DNA from: Sediminimonas sp.
Lineage (GTDB): Bacteria; Pseudomonadota; Alphaproteobacteria; Rhodobacterales; Rhodobacteraceae
NCBI RefSeq assembly: GCF_024637375.1
Contig: NZ_JAGXFK010000039.1
Coordinates: 1-64,000 of the forward strand
Direction of reading: 5' to 3'
Length of the DNA stretch: 64,000 bases
The notes under the pieces were generated by a model. It did no database searches, was not told the DNA's origin, and worked only from the letters and a program-made list of their open reading frames with translations. Positions 9,213 to 18,018 of the stretch are shown piece after piece (positions within the stretch are counted from its first letter, which is position 1; every line of letters begins with the position of its first letter). The position numbers and the translations under genes were made by a program.

Positions 9213-9539
9213 TCAGGACAGCTTCACCGGTTCGCCGTGCGGCGTCGCCAGGTATGCCGCGCGCCAGCGGTCTGCCATGTCGGCCACGGCGTCGGGCCCG
9301 GCGAAGCCGCGGGCGCGGGCCATTTCCTCGAGCGCGGCAAGCCATGCCATGTAGTAATCCTCGGACCCGTCGAGAGGACCATCGCCGCCCCGCGCGCGCA
9401 GGGTGGCGGCGAAGGTCTCGGTCCATTCGGGCCAGGTGAAGGCGCCCGCCTCGGACAGCGCGACGGTCAGCGCAAAGACTTGCGCGTGCCAGGGCGCGTC
9501 GAAGCGCGGCGTGTCCTCGGGCGTGGGGCGCAGCGTCAT
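9213..9539 (-). CDS. nitrile hydratase accessory protein (activator)
   Basis: A 108-residue protein with the pattern of the small NHase activator/beta-N-like family. The blocks are PWHAQVFALTVALSEAGAFTWPEW and, near the end, EDYYMAWLAALEEM. It is homologous to the N-terminal part of beta subunits. These proteins help load cobalt into the alpha subunit, probably by subunit exchange. It is the last gene of the alpha-beta-accessory operon, and its ATG overlaps the beta stop (ATGA). The order is that of cobalt-type operons. Confidence 0.85.
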   Translation of the reverse strand: MTLRPTPEDTPRFDAPWHAQVFALTVALSEAGAFTWPEWTETFAATLRARGGDGPLDGSEDYYMAWLAALEEMARARGFAGPDAVADMADRWRAAYLATPHGEPVKLS

Positions 9540-10216
9540 GACAGCGCCTCCAGGTAGGGCTCGAACGCGTCGAGCGTGACCTCGTCATCGGGGTGCTCGG
9601 GGGCGAGCCACAGATCGGCGGCGCGCAGCACGACGGTATAAAGCGGCTGCGGCGCCTCGCCCAGCCCGTGCGCGTTGCTGTCGGGGAAGACATGCGCGCC
9701 GTGGCAACGCAGCACCGTGGCCGCCTGCCCGCCGGCATATCCGGGCAGGCGGGTATGGCCGCCGGGAATTTCGGCATGGCGCGCGCGGCGCAGGCGCACG
9801 CGGTCGCCGGGGGCGAAGCGCGGGGCCGGGCCGGGACGCGCGGCCGGACCACCGCGGCGCAGAGCGGGGTCGACTGCGGCAGCCTCCAGCCGCCGGGCGC
9901 GCAGATCGTGCGGCGCGGCGGCGCGGGCCTCTCCGGCGGCCAGTTCATCGCGGCTGACCACGCCGTTTTCCACCAGCATGTCAGCCAGTGCGGCGATCCA
10001 TTTCTCGAAATAGCTGAAGCGCATGTAGTCGCGCGGGCTCAGCCGTTCGCGGGAGTGGCGGCTGGCATCGAGGCTCCACTGCCCAAGCGCGCCGGCCGCC
10101 AGCGTCACGGCCAGGGCACGGGCGTGCCAGTCGTGTTTGAACACCGGGGCGGTTTCCGGGTCCACCTTGACCGGGCCATCGCCGAAACGCCCGCCCATGT
10201 CGTGCACGCGGGTCAT
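9536..10216 (-). CDS. nthB: nitrile hydratase subunit beta
   Basis: A 226-residue partner of the alpha subunit. Together they hydrate nitriles to amides in the cytoplasm. The diagnostic start is [16 protein letters not shown], followed by [20 protein letters not shown]. The SH3-like C-terminal half has [14 protein letters not shown] and [20 protein letters not shown]. The frame extends to 10369, but ATG 10216 overlaps the alpha stop and yields the canonical N-terminus. Both junctions in the operon are ATGA overlaps, which suggests tightly coupled stoichiometry. Confidence 0.92.
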   Translation of the reverse strand: MTRVHDMGGRFGDGPVKVDPETAPVFKHDWHARALAVTLAAGALGQWSLDASRHSRERLSPRDYMRFSYFEKWIAALADMLVENGVVSRDELAAGEARAAAPHDLRARRLEAAAVDPALRRGGPAARPGPAPRFAPGDRVRLRRARHAEIPGGHTRLPGYAGGQAATVLRCHGAHVFPDSNAHGLGEAPQPLYTVVLRAADLWLAPEHPDDEVTLDAFEPYLEALS

Positions 10217-10848
10217 GGCGCGGAAACCTCGTCGGCCGCGCGCGGCCGGCCGGTGCCGACCATCGAATCGCGCGTGACGAGGCGGGCGAGATCCGCCTCG
10301 TTCCAGCCTTCCGTGCCTGCGGGGCGCATGGGCAGGACGAGGTAGCGCATCTCGGCGGTGCTGTCCCATACGCGCACGGCTTGCTCGGCGGGCAGTTCAA
10401 GCCCGAACTCGGCCAGCACCCGGCGCGGTTCACGCACCACGCGGGCGCGGTATTCGTCCGACTTGTACCAGGCCGGCGGGATGCCCAGCAGCGGCCACGG
10501 GTAGCACGAACACAGCGTGCAAACGATGACGTTGTGGCGCTCGGGCGTGTTTTCGACGACAGTGACATGCTCGCCCTGGCGCCCGGTCAGCCCCATGTCG
10601 TCGAGCACCGGGCCGGCATCGTCCAGCAGCGCGGCGCGGAACGCGGGGTCGGCCCAGGCGCGCGCCACGACGCGGGCGCCTTCCTGCGGGCCGACGCGGT
10701 GCGCGTAGGTGTCGATGATCTCGTCCAGCGCGGCGGGATCGACCAGCCCCTTTTGCGTGAGGATGGTTTCCAGCGCCCGCACCCTGAGCGCCGGGTCCGG
10801 CGGCAGTACGGCGTGGGCGTGGTCATGGTCGTGGTGGTCATGTTGCAT
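10213..10848 (-). CDS. nthA: cobalt-type nitrile hydratase subunit alpha
   Basis: A 211-residue catalytic subunit. The metal-binding claw is C110-T-L-C113-S114-C115 inside [17 protein letters not shown] Thr in this position is typical of the cobalt type, while Ser marks iron enzymes. Two of the Cys are normally oxidised to sulfinate and sulfenate. The N-terminus is His/Asp-rich ([11 protein letters not shown]), as in many homologues. ATG 10848 was chosen over the longer open frame because this is where family similarity begins. The operon is divergent from rpmB, with about 214 bases between for both promoters. Confidence 0.94.
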   Translation of the reverse strand: MQHDHHDHDHAHAVLPPDPALRVRALETILTQKGLVDPAALDEIIDTYAHRVGPQEGARVVARAWADPAFRAALLDDAGPVLDDMGLTGRQGEHVTVVENTPERHNVIVCTLCSCYPWPLLGIPPAWYKSDEYRARVVREPRRVLAEFGLELPAEQAVRVWDSTAEMRYLVLPMRPAGTEGWNEADLARLVTRDSMVGTGRPRAADEVSAP

Positions 10849-11062
10849 GGGGGCAGTTTGACGCTGTCCGCGCGCCATGTCACGCCCCGATTTTGCTGGC
10901 GCCCGGGCGCCGGGCGCGCGAAAGTCGCCGCCGGGCGCTTGACGGGCCTGGCGATTCCGCCTAATGACCGCTGATGAAATTCCGGGCGCTGCCCAACGGC
11001 AGTGCCCTTGATCCGTTGCAAGGGGTGACACGCGCCCCGCTGACCCAGACGAGGATACGCCC

Positions 11063-11359
11063 ATGTCGCGCCGCTGCGAACTGACCGGAAAAGGCCCGAT
11101 GACTGGCAACAACGTCAGCCACGCCCACAACAAGACCCGCCGCCTGTTTCGTCCCAATCTCAACGATGTGACGCTGCAATCCGAAGTTCTGGGCCGCGGC
11201 ATCAGGCTCAAGATATCGGCGTCGGCGCTGCGCAGCGTGGATCACCGTGGCGGGCTCGACAAGTTCCTGGCCAAGGCCAAGGACGAGGAGTTGTCGGAGA
11301 CCGCGCGGAAGGTCAAGCGCGAGATCGCGCGCGCCGAAGCGGCCCGCGCCGAGGCCTGA
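11063..11359 (+). CDS. rpmB: 50S ribosomal protein L28
   Basis: A 98-residue basic ribosomal protein. [20 protein letters not shown] followed by [11 protein letters not shown] is diagnostic for L28. The alphaproteobacterial C-terminal extension ([15 protein letters not shown]) is present. A GAGGA-like ribosome-binding site lies about 9 bases upstream. It is monocistronic, with a strong hairpin 38 bases after the stop. Confidence 0.97.
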   Translation: MSRRCELTGKGPMTGNNVSHAHNKTRRLFRPNLNDVTLQSEVLGRGIRLKISASALRSVDHRGGLDKFLAKAKDEELSETARKVKREIARAEAARAEA

Positions 11360-11396
11360 GTCCGCGGCCACCGGCCTGCATCCGAGGTTCGAAAGC

Positions 11397-11424
11397 AGCC
11401 CCACCGGTATCGGTGGGGCTGTTT
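11397..11424 (+). terminator. rho-independent terminator of rpmB
   Basis: AGCCCCACCG (11397-11406) and CGGTGGGGCT (11411-11420) form a perfect 10-bp stem with a GTAT loop. GTTT follows. Confidence 0.85.
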
Positions 11425-11472
11425 CCATTTGTCGCTTTCCCTCTGTAGCGGGTGTGCGGTATTTTCGCCCTC

Positions 11473-11823
11473 ATGAAACGCGCAAAACATCCCCTGCAGG
11501 CGGTTCTTCTGGCTCTGCTGCTGGTCCTGACGACCCAGTCGATGGCCCAGATGCGGATGATGCCGGGGATCGGCGGCGAGATGGTGCTGTGTACCGGCAC
11601 CGGACCGATCACCGTTCTCACCGACGAAAACGGCAAGCCCATGGGCCCGCCGCACATCTGCCCCGATTGCGCGATGACGTTCATGGCGGCGGTGCCGATG
11701 ATGCCACCGATGCCCGCCCGGCCCGCAACGCGCGGCGAGGCGGCGGTATTCCGCGCGCCCGCGTTGCCGGCACAGGTGGCGCAAGTGGCATATGCGGCGC
11801 GCGACCCGCCCTTTCTGTCCTGA
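11473..11823 (+). CDS. DUF2946-like small secreted/membrane protein, copper-linked
   Basis: A 116-residue protein with an N-terminal hydrophobic segment (AVLLALLLVLTTQSMAQ), then the Cys motif ICPDCAMTF and a Met-rich stretch (AAVPMMPPMPARP). This is the pattern of DUF2946 proteins, which occur beside copper chaperones and are thought to take part in periplasmic copper handling. ATG 11473 was chosen because it directly precedes the basic signal start MKRAKHP; an upstream start at 11452 is possible. The next gene is a PCu(A)C chaperone 52 bases on, probably in the same operon. Confidence 0.65.
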   Translation: MKRAKHPLQAVLLALLLVLTTQSMAQMRMMPGIGGEMVLCTGTGPITVLTDENGKPMGPPHICPDCAMTFMAAVPMMPPMPARPATRGEAAVFRAPALPAQVAQVAYAARDPPFLS

Positions 11824-11875
11824 TACCGACACAGTTCTTCAACACCGATTCACGGACAGACAAGGGAGAGACGCA

Positions 11876-12376
11876 ATGTCTTTCAAGACCACCCTCATGG
11901 CGGCCGCTGCCGCCTGCGCAATCGCCCTGCCCGCATGGGCCGGCGACATCGCTATCAATGACCCGTATGCGCGGGCGTCGTCGATGATGTCCACTTCCGG
12001 CGCGGCCTTCATGATGATCCACAACAATGGCGACAGCGATGACCGGCTGGTCGGCGCCGCGTCGCCGGTGGCGAAGATGGTGCAGTTGCACACCCACGAA
12101 CAGGACGACAAGGGCGTGATGCGCATGATCCATGTCGAGGAAGGCTTTGCCCTGCCCGCTGGCGGCACGATCGCGATGCAGCGCGGCGGGCATCACGTCA
12201 TGTTCATGGGCATCACCGACCAGTTCGAGCAGGGTGACATCATCCCGCTGACGCTGACCTTCGAGAAGGCCGGCGAGGTGGCGGTCGAGGTACCCGTCGA
12301 CCTGGAGCGCAAACCCAGCAAGGGCATGACGAACCAAGGCGATATGAACATGGGCGACAGCGCGGCGCAGGACTGA
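11876..12376 (+). CDS. PCu(A)C copper chaperone
   Basis: A 166-residue periplasmic protein with a cleavable signal (AAAAACAIALPAWA). It delivers Cu(I), typically to the CuA site of cytochrome oxidase. The Met/His copper ligands are visible in MVQLHTHE, MRMIHV and GGHHVMFMG, matching the HxnMx21-22HxM arrangement. The tail is Met-rich (NMGDSAAQD). ATG 11876 follows a strong AAGGGAGAG site, so the longer open frame from 11792 is not used. It is paired with the upstream DUF2946-like gene. Confidence 0.88.
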   Translation: MSFKTTLMAAAAACAIALPAWAGDIAINDPYARASSMMSTSGAAFMMIHNNGDSDDRLVGAASPVAKMVQLHTHEQDDKGVMRMIHVEEGFALPAGGTIAMQRGGHHVMFMGITDQFEQGDIIPLTLTFEKAGEVAVEVPVDLERKPSKGMTNQGDMNMGDSAAQD

Positions 12377-12406
12377 GCCGCGCCGCCCCTCCGGCATGCC
12401 TCGCCA

Positions 12407-12433
12407 CGCCCCGGCCACCTGCTGGCCGGGGCG
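12407..12433. terminator. bidirectional terminator hairpin
   Basis: An 11-bp stem, CGCCCCGGCCA (12407-12417) with TGGCCGGGGCG (12423-12433), encloses a 5-base loop between the convergent copper-chaperone and sirtuin genes. Confidence 0.7.
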
Positions 12434-12471
12434 CTATTCGTTGCGGATACCCCCCCGCCGGCGGGCCCCGG

Positions 12472-13173
12472 TCAGCTTCCGAGTACCTCTTCGACCCAGG
12501 CCGGCACGATCCGCGTCGCCGGGCCGTGGCGGGCGACGTCGAAACCGCGGGAATTGGCTGAGGGTTCAAGGTTCAGCTCCAGCGTCCCGGCGCCCAGGCG
12601 CGCGGCGTGCTGGGCATAGGCGGCCGCCGGGTAGACCTGCCCCGAAGTGCCGATGGCGACGAACAGGTCGGCTGCTGCCAGCGCGGCGTCGATGCGCTCC
12701 AGCCCGTAGGGAACCTCGCCAAACCACACCACGTCGGGGCGGGTGGCCGCGGCCCCGCAGGCCGGGCAGGCGTCGTCGGGCGCCATCGCCGCGGGCGCCG
12801 GCCAGCGATGCCCACAGGCGGCGCAAAGCGCGCGCGCCAGTTCCCCGTGCATATGGATCACGTTGCGGCTGCCGGCGCGTTCGTGCAGGGCATCGACGTT
12901 CTGCGTGACGATCGTCACCTCGCCCGGATGACGCGCCTCGAGCCGCGTCAACGCCTCGTGCGCGGCATTGGGTACCGCCGCAGCGGCCTGGGCGCGGCGG
13001 TCGTTGTAGAACGCGTGCACGCGGGCGGGGTTGTGGGCAAATCCTTCGGGCGTGGCGACATCCTCGACGGCGTGTTGCGCCCAGACGCCGCCGGCATCGC
13101 GAAACGTGCCAAGCCCGCTTTCCGCCGAGATGCCAGCCCCGGTGAGGATCACGATCCGCCCCTGATCCGCCAT
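12472..13173 (-). CDS. cobB: Sir2-family NAD-dependent protein deacylase
   Basis: A 233-residue sirtuin that removes acyl groups from lysines using NAD. TGAGISAESGLGTFRD is the NAD loop and TQNVDALHERAG follows. The catalytic His is H109 in HMHGEL. The zinc ligands are C117/C120 and C136/C139. Y56-N-D-R59 matches the YxxR pattern of class III (SIRT5/CobB) enzymes, so desuccinylation as well as deacetylation is likely. The start at 13173 gives the standard N-terminus; the open frame runs further upstream. It lies 14 bases after the lipoprotein gene on the same strand. Confidence 0.92.
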   Translation of the reverse strand: MADQGRIVILTGAGISAESGLGTFRDAGGVWAQHAVEDVATPEGFAHNPARVHAFYNDRRAQAAAAVPNAAHEALTRLEARHPGEVTIVTQNVDALHERAGSRNVIHMHGELARALCAACGHRWPAPAAMAPDDACPACGAAATRPDVVWFGEVPYGLERIDAALAAADLFVAIGTSGQVYPAAAYAQHAARLGAGTLELNLEPSANSRGFDVARHGPATRIVPAWVEEVLGS

Positions 13174-13187
13174 GCGCCGCCGCCCCC

Positions 13188-13532
13188 TCAGCCGCAGCTT
13201 GCCTCGGCGGCCTCGCTGAACGCGGTGTAGCGTTCCCAGAACCGCTCGTGCCGGGACGAATCGGATTGCCGGATTTCCTGCGCGCGGTGCGGATCGGCGA
13301 AGAACGAGGCTGCCAGGTTCTGATCCGAGCGCCCGAGGGAGCGGTCGGCAACCGTCTGGATACACCCGCACAGCTGGCGCGACCGCGGCTTGCGCGGCGA
13401 CATCATGCAGGCCGAGTTGATCGGCCCCGTCGAGAGGTGCGTCACCTGCCCGCCGCCGGCATGGCGTCTGTCGCCACCGCCACCGCATCCGACCAGAACC
13501 AAGGCCAACACGCCCACGAACACCTGCTTCAT
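13188..13532 (-). CDS. small lipoprotein of unknown function
   Basis: A 114-residue protein with a signal peptide and lipobox (LALVLVGC), then a Gly-rich linker. The globular part has four or so Cys ([22 protein letters not shown]) and [17 protein letters not shown]. The same Cys pattern and FFADP block occur in a Rhodobacteraceae family often mislabelled 'arginine transporter'; no transport domain is visible here. It is probably anchored in the outer or inner membrane facing the periplasm. It precedes the sirtuin and is divergent from lepA. Confidence 0.65.
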   Translation of the reverse strand: MKQVFVGVLALVLVGCGGGGDRRHAGGGQVTHLSTGPINSACMMSPRKPRSRQLCGCIQTVADRSLGRSDQNLAASFFADPHRAQEIRQSDSSRHERFWERYTAFSEAAEASCG

Positions 13533-13701
13533 CACCACACTTCCGCCTTGCCCCGGCGCCGTCGGCGCGACGCCCCGTTCCCCCATACTATGCACGCAGC
13601 GCTTGCGCCCTGCAATGCGCGCCGACCGGCCGTGCCACATTCGCGCCGACACGTTCCGGCGCATCTTGCGACGTTCCGCGATCCGGGGCATACGGTGCCC
13701 C

Positions 13702-15501
13702 ATGACAGAGCTTTCGCACATCCGCAATTTCTCGATCGTGGCGCATATCGACCACGGCAAATCGACGCTGGCCGACCGGCTGATCCAGTCCACCGGCACG
13801 GTGCAGGACCGCGACATGCGCGAGCAGATGCTCGACGCCATGGACATCGAGCGCGAGCGCGGCATCACCATCAAGGCCAACACGGTGCGCATCGACTACA
13901 AGGCCGATGACGGGGATACTTACGTGCTGAACCTGATCGACACGCCGGGGCATGTCGATTTCTCGTACGAGGTGTCGCGCTCGATGCGGGCGGTCGAGGG
14001 CTCGCTGCTGGTGGTCGATGCCACCCAAGGGGTCGAGGCGCAGACGCTGGCCAATGTCTACCAGGCCATCGACGCCGATCACGAGTTGATCCCGGTGCTC
14101 AACAAGATCGACCTGCCGGCGGCCGATTGCGACCGCGTCGCCGAACAGATCGAGGACGTCATCGGCATCGACGCCAGCGGCGCGATCCGGGCCAGTGCCA
14201 AAAGCGGCATCGGCATCCACGAGGTGCTGGAGGCCATCGTCAACCAGCTACCGCCCCCCAAGGGCACCCGCGACGCGCCGCTGGTGGCGATGCTGGTCGA
14301 CAGCTGGTACGACAGCTACCTTGGCGTGATCGTTCTGGTGCGGGTCATGGACGGCGTTCTGAAAAAGGGTGACCGCATCCGCATGATGCAGAACGGCTCG
14401 CTCCACAACGTCGAACGCATCGGCGTGTTCCGCCCCAGGATGGAGGCGGTCAATGAGCTGGGCCCCGGCGAGATCGGCTATATCACCGCCTCGATCAAGC
14501 AGGTCCGTGACACCCGCGTGGGCGACACCATCACCCACGAAAAGAAGGGCACCGACAAACCCCTGCCCGGCTTCAAACCGGCGCAGCCGGTGGTGTTTTG
14601 CGGGCTGTTCCCGATGGATTCGTCCGAGTTCGAAGACCTGCGCGAGGCGATCGAGAAACTGGCGCTCAACGACGCCAGCTTCAGCTACGAGGTCGAAAGC
14701 TCGGCGGCACTGGGCTTCGGCTTTCGCTGCGGGTTCCTGGGGCTTTTGCACCTCGAGGTGATCCGCGACCGCATCGAGCGCGAATACGGGATCGAGCTGA
14801 TCACCACCGCGCCATCGGTGATCTACCACGTCTACATGAAAGACGGGTCGTGCATCGAGTTGCACAACCCCGCCGACATGCCCGACATGGCCAATGTCGA
14901 GCACGTCGAGGAGCCGCGCATCAAGGCCACGATCCTGGTGCCCGACGAATTCCTGGGCGACGTGCTCAAGCTGTGCCAGGATCGGCGCGGCATCCAGGCC
15001 GACCTGACCTATGCTGGCGCCCGCGCGATGGTGGTCTACGATTTGCCGCTCAACGAGGTGGTGTTCGACTTCTACGACCGGCTGAAATCGGTCACCCGCG
15101 GCTATGCCAGCTTTGACTACTACATCACCGGCTACCGCGCCGATAACCTGGTGCGCATGTCGATCCTGGTCAACGACGAACCCGTCGATGCGCTGGCCAC
15201 CATGGTCCACCGCGACCGGGCCGAGATGCGCGGCCGCGCCATGGTCGAAAAGCTCAAGGAACTGATCCCGCGCCACATGTTCAAGATCCCGATCCAGGCG
15301 GCGATCGGCGGCAAGGTCATCGCGCGCGAAACGCTGGCGGCGCTGCGCAAGGACGTGACAGCCAAGTGCTATGGCGGCGACGTGACCCGCAAGCGCAAGC
15401 TGCTGGACAAGCAAAAGGCCGGCAAGAAGAAGATGCGCCAGTTCGGCAAGGTGGAGATCCCGCAATCGGCGTTCATCAATGCGCTGAAGATGGACGGGTG
15501 A
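13702..15501 (+). CDS. lepA: elongation factor 4 (LepA)
   Basis: A 599-residue translational GTPase that binds ribosomes and back-translocates or assists initiation/assembly. The G1 loop is [10 protein letters not shown]2 is ERGITIK, G3 is DTPGH and G4 is NKIDLP. The LepA-specific C-terminal domain ends [17 protein letters not shown]. The frame is open from 13390, but ATG 13702 gives the family N-terminus [20 protein letters not shown]. Length is normal. Confidence 0.97.
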   Translation: MTELSHIRNFSIVAHIDHGKSTLADRLIQSTGTVQDRDMREQMLDAMDIERERGITIKANTVRIDYKADDGDTYVLNLIDTPGHVDFSYEVSRSMRAVEGSLLVVDATQGVEAQTLANVYQAIDADHELIPVLNKIDLPAADCDRVAEQIEDVIGIDASGAIRASAKSGIGIHEVLEAIVNQLPPPKGTRDAPLVAMLVDSWYDSYLGVIVLVRVMDGVLKKGDRIRMMQNGSLHNVERIGVFRPRMEAVNELGPGEIGYITASIKQVRDTRVGDTITHEKKGTDKPLPGFKPAQPVVFCGLFPMDSSEFEDLREAIEKLALNDASFSYEVESSAALGFGFRCGFLGLLHLEVIRDRIEREYGIELITTAPSVIYHVYMKDGSCIELHNPADMPDMANVEHVEEPRIKATILVPDEFLGDVLKLCQDRRGIQADLTYAGARAMVVYDLPLNEVVFDFYDRLKSVTRGYASFDYYITGYRADNLVRMSILVNDEPVDALATMVHRDRAEMRGRAMVEKLKELIPRHMFKIPIQAAIGGKVIARETLAALRKDVTAKCYGGDVTRKRKLLDKQKAGKKKMRQFGKVEIPQSAFINALKMDG

Positions 15502-15554
15502 GAGAGCGCGCCTGCGGCCAGTTCATAGTTGAACCGTCGGCAGCAGGCCCCTTC

Positions 15555-15573
15555 CCCGTCGCGCAGCGACGGG
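15555..15573 (+). terminator. hairpin after lepA
   Basis: CCCGTCGC and GCGACGGG form a perfect 8-bp stem with a GCA loop, 54 bases downstream of lepA. There is no T-run. The GC-rich sequence ends about 50 bases later and the AT-rich islet begins. Confidence 0.5.
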
Positions 15574-15784
15574 ACGCGTCCGCCCGATGGAAGGACGCAG
15601 TGTTTCAACCTTTGCTGAAAATACTTGATTGCACTCTTATTGGATTGGATGGTCGCCGCACTTCATGGGGGCGATAGACCCAGAACGTCAACCGCTTGAA
15701 TTCATTACGATTCACAAGGCAATTGCTAGCTTCTTACATTATGCTACGATGTGATAAGACATAGTCAAAAAGGCAAACGCAAAT

Positions 15785-16375
15785 ATGACCGAACAATTTG
15801 TTCTGGCACCTCAACCAACTCTCAAGCGAGTTGCTGACTTGGATGGCCCAGATTTCTACCCAACTCCACGCTGGGCCACGCATGCGCTGATTGATAATGA
15901 GAGTTTCGCCGGGGATATTTGGGAATGCGCCTGTGGTGATGGCGCTATGTCTGAAGTTCTAGCTTCAACGGGCAACACGGTAATTAGTTCAGACTTGTAT
16001 GACCGAGGCTACGGTGAAGCAGGCATAGACTTCACCAATGCTCATCAAAAGGCGACAAACGTAATTACGAACCCGCCGTTCCATAGCTCCGAAGATTTTG
16101 TCCGAAGCGCTCTGGAGCGCACAGAAAGAAAGTTTGCATTATTGCTGCGGCTGGCCTTTCTGGAAGGCTCCAAGCGCCAACAAAGCATCTTCTCAAAAAA
16201 TCCTCCAAGTACAGTTTGGGTGTTCAGTGAGCGCATCACATTTTACCCAAAAGGAGCGGCGCGCAAAGGCGGTGGAACCACTGCCTATGCTTGGTTTGTT
16301 TGGGATAATGAGCATCTGGGTCCGACGGAGTTGAAATGGCTTCCGGTAGGCTATAAATCACGCTTTAAGACCTAA
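15785..16375 (+). CDS. SAM-dependent DNA methyltransferase-like protein, phage type
   Basis: A 196-residue protein with a minimal methyltransferase core. YPTPRWATHALID resembles the N-terminus of phage adenine methylases. WECACGDGAMSEVL is the SAM-binding loop, ISSDLYDRGYG is the acidic ligand after strand 2, and NVITNPPF is catalytic motif IV. There is no target-recognition domain, so specificity cannot be predicted. Base composition is clearly AT-richer than the neighbours, which indicates transfer. The nearest gene is the convergent 102-residue ORF, whose 3' end overlaps this one by 11 bases. Confidence 0.75.
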   Translation: MTEQFVLAPQPTLKRVADLDGPDFYPTPRWATHALIDNESFAGDIWECACGDGAMSEVLASTGNTVISSDLYDRGYGEAGIDFTNAHQKATNVITNPPFHSSEDFVRSALERTERKFALLLRLAFLEGSKRQQSIFSKNPPSTVWVFSERITFYPKGAARKGGGTTAYAWFVWDNEHLGPTELKWLPVGYKSRFKT

Positions 16376-16673
16376 AACTTTGAACCCTTTTCTTTCCAGA
16401 TTCAGTTATTTCCCATCCTTCGTAGTCTGAATCGTAGACAGCATATCCGTTGGATTCCAACCCTTGCCCATCATTTCTGTGAGAAACAAGGTTTCTAACT
16501 TTTTGAGAAAAGTATGTATCGCTCCGATTATCCGCCAACTCAGCGTCGTGCCCAGTGGGATTCATTTCCTTCTCAAGAATATCAATAAGTTCGGTTGTTG
16601 TAAGGCGCCCACTTTTGGAAGCAGACAGTGCGATAAGCGCACCATCCCGAATTTCTTGTTCCGATATTTGCAT
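16365..16673 (-). CDS. small winged-helix-like protein of unknown function
   Basis: A 102-residue acidic-to-neutral protein. The start IRDGALIALSASKSGRLTTTELIDILE reads as a helix-turn-helix, followed by SDTYFSQKVRNLVSHR and GWEITESGKKRVQSF, a winged-helix-like tail seen in N-terminal domains of Mrr-type and other restriction proteins. I do not recognise a specific family. It is AT-rich like its convergent methyltransferase neighbour and may be a regulator or partner of it. Confidence 0.55.
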   Translation of the reverse strand: MQISEQEIRDGALIALSASKSGRLTTTELIDILEKEMNPTGHDAELADNRSDTYFSQKVRNLVSHRNDGQGLESNGYAVYDSDYEGWEITESGKKRVQSFRS

Positions 16674-16927
16674 GTTATTCCTTTCTAACTCAATATTTAG
16701 TGCTGGGTCGCGAAGATATAGGAAGCATATATTGTCAATACAAGGTACTGGGAACTAGCATCAAAAGTAAAACGTCGACTGGCGCCAGTTAAATCGCCGC
16801 TCACCGTCAAGATAAATCCACTACTCCCACCTTCCCCCTCGGCATCATCCTGCCGATAGGCTCGTCAACCGCGCCGTGCGCACTATGTCCGGGCTATCCA
16901 CCAATCAAAAAAGGGAGGATCTGACCC

Positions 16928-17167
16928 ATGAAATACCTGGCACTTACCGCTGCACTTGCACTGTTCGCCGGCCCGGCGGTGGCGAACCAGTGTCCGATGG
17001 ACATGTCCAAGATCGATGCCGCGCTTGAGACGGCCAGCCTGTCGGATGAGCAGATGGCCGAAGTGAAGGCCCTGCGCGCCGAGGGCGAGGAGCTGCACCA
17101 GGCGGGCGATCATGCCGCCTCGGTCGAGACACTGGCCGAAGCCAAGGCAATCCTCGGGGTCGAGTGA
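16928..17167 (+). CDS. small secreted helical protein
   Basis: A 79-residue protein with a clear signal peptide (KYLALTAALALFAGPAVA, cleavage after AVA). The mature part is about 60 residues and mostly amphipathic helix (SDEQMAEVKALRAEGEELHQAGDHAASVETLAEAKAIL). A strong GGGAGGA site lies 7 bases upstream. Function is unknown and localisation is probably periplasmic. It stands alone between the AT-rich islet and the entericidin-like gene. Confidence 0.7.
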   Translation: MKYLALTAALALFAGPAVANQCPMDMSKIDAALETASLSDEQMAEVKALRAEGEELHQAGDHAASVETLAEAKAILGVE

Positions 17168-17370
17168 CCCGTCCACGCACAACGCAGGGGGCGTGATCGC
17201 GCGGCCCCTGCGGCCCGAGCCTGATCCGGGTGCAACGCGTCTGTCGGGTGGTATGTGACTGAAATGTAATGAGATCGGGCGAAATCCCGCCCGAACGCTG
17301 GCATGAAACCCGTGGGGGCCGGGCCCGCCGCGCCGGATACTGCCGGTTTACCGCATTGCGCCCAAGAAAC

Positions 17371-17396
17371 CGGGGCCGATCCTTGGATCAGCCCCG
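17371..17396 (-). terminator. hairpin downstream of the entericidin-like gene
   Basis: CGGGGCCGATCC and GGATCAGCCCCG form a near-perfect stem with one mismatch and a small loop, starting 9 bases past the stop of the gene at 17405-17524. Confidence 0.55.
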
Positions 17397-17404
17397 CGCG
17401 CCGT

Positions 17405-17524
17405 TCACTCCACCGCCTTTTCCAGCGATTGCCCGGCGTGCTGAATATCGCGCCCGGCCCCCTGTACCGTTTCGCACGCCGCAAGGCCCGTGCAGGCCAT
17501 AAGCCCGATCATCACAAATTTCAT
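17405..17524 (-). CDS. entericidin A/B-family small lipoprotein
   Basis: A 39-residue lipoprotein. The signal is MKFVMIGLMACTGLAAC, with the lipobox ending at Cys17. The mature part is ETVQGAGRDIQHAGQSLEKA, the short amphipathic tail typical of entericidins (ETVQGxGxDIxxAGxxLExxA). AGGAGA lies 8 bases before the ATG, and a hairpin follows the stop. Family members form an envelope-associated antidote/toxin pair in enterobacteria. In alphaproteobacteria single copies are common and their role is unclear. It is too short for routine ORF calling. Confidence 0.8.
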   Translation of the reverse strand: MKFVMIGLMACTGLAACETVQGAGRDIQHAGQSLEKAVE

Positions 17525-17662
17525 ATCGCGTCTCCTGGTTGATCCGTCATCTTCTTACAGGCACGCTTGGCTTACCGCAAACCCGTAACCACCTGACCCG
17601 GGTCAAGGCGCCCCGCCCTGCCCGTATGCCACAAGGGGCACGGCACAACGAAAGGCACCCGC

Positions 17663-17848
17663 ATGGCCCGGCTGACGATCATCCTGCACCTGTTCATCGG
17701 CGCCACGCTGTCGGGCGTCGGTATCGTGGCGGTACTGGTGGCGGGGTACGGCTCGGGCGCGCTGATCGCGGGGGCGGCGCTGGCGGGGTTCGTGCTGGCC
17801 TTTCCGGTCAGCTACGCCGTCGCCCGCGCGATGACCCACGACGACTGA
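17663..17848 (+). CDS. small two-helix membrane protein
   Basis: A 61-residue protein made almost entirely of two hydrophobic helices: LTIILHLFIGATLSGVGIVAVLVAGYG and GALIAGAALAGFVLAFPVSYAVA. Similar short proteins are widespread in Rhodobacteraceae, sometimes mislabelled 'CTP synthetase'; nothing here resembles that enzyme. A GAAAGG-type site precedes the ATG. Function is unknown and it should sit in the inner membrane. Confidence 0.6.
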   Translation: MARLTIILHLFIGATLSGVGIVAVLVAGYGSGALIAGAALAGFVLAFPVSYAVARAMTHDD

Positions 17849-17943
17849 CCCAGCCCCCTGCACGGGGGCGCAAAAATTTGCAGGTTTTCCCGACAACGGT
17901 CTTGATCCCCCCGCCGCCCCGGCGTATCACGCCGCCTGCGCGT

Positions 17944-18018
17944 TGGGGTGTAGCCAAGTGGTAAGGCAGCAGTTTTTGGTACTGTGTATCGTAGGTTCGA
18001 ATCCTACCACCCCAGCCA
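17944..18018 (+). tRNA. tRNA-Gln (TTG anticodon)
   Basis: The 7-bp acceptor stem TGGGGTG pairs with CACCCCA (18008-18014), followed by discriminator G and encoded CCA. The anticodon loop TTTTGGT between GCAGT and ACTGT gives TTG. The T-arm GTAGG/TTCGAAT/CCTAC is canonical. Its 3' end is the left attachment site of the island that begins at 18019. Confidence 0.95.
17999..18018 (+). repeat. attL: 20-bp core in the tRNA-Gln 3' end
   Basis: The last 20 bases of the tRNA gene (GAATCCTACCACCCCAGCCA) recur exactly and in the same orientation at 60500-60519. The core spans the 3' half of the T-arm, the acceptor strand and the CCA, a usual target for tyrosine recombinases. Confidence 0.9.

Noticed and set aside
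13390..13701. N-terminal extension of LepA to 13390
   Set aside because: The extension is antisense to the lipoprotein gene and has no LepA similarity.
14248..15465. 405-residue minus-strand frame opposite lepA
   Set aside because: It mirrors the codon bias of lepA and has no recognisable motif, so it is a shadow.
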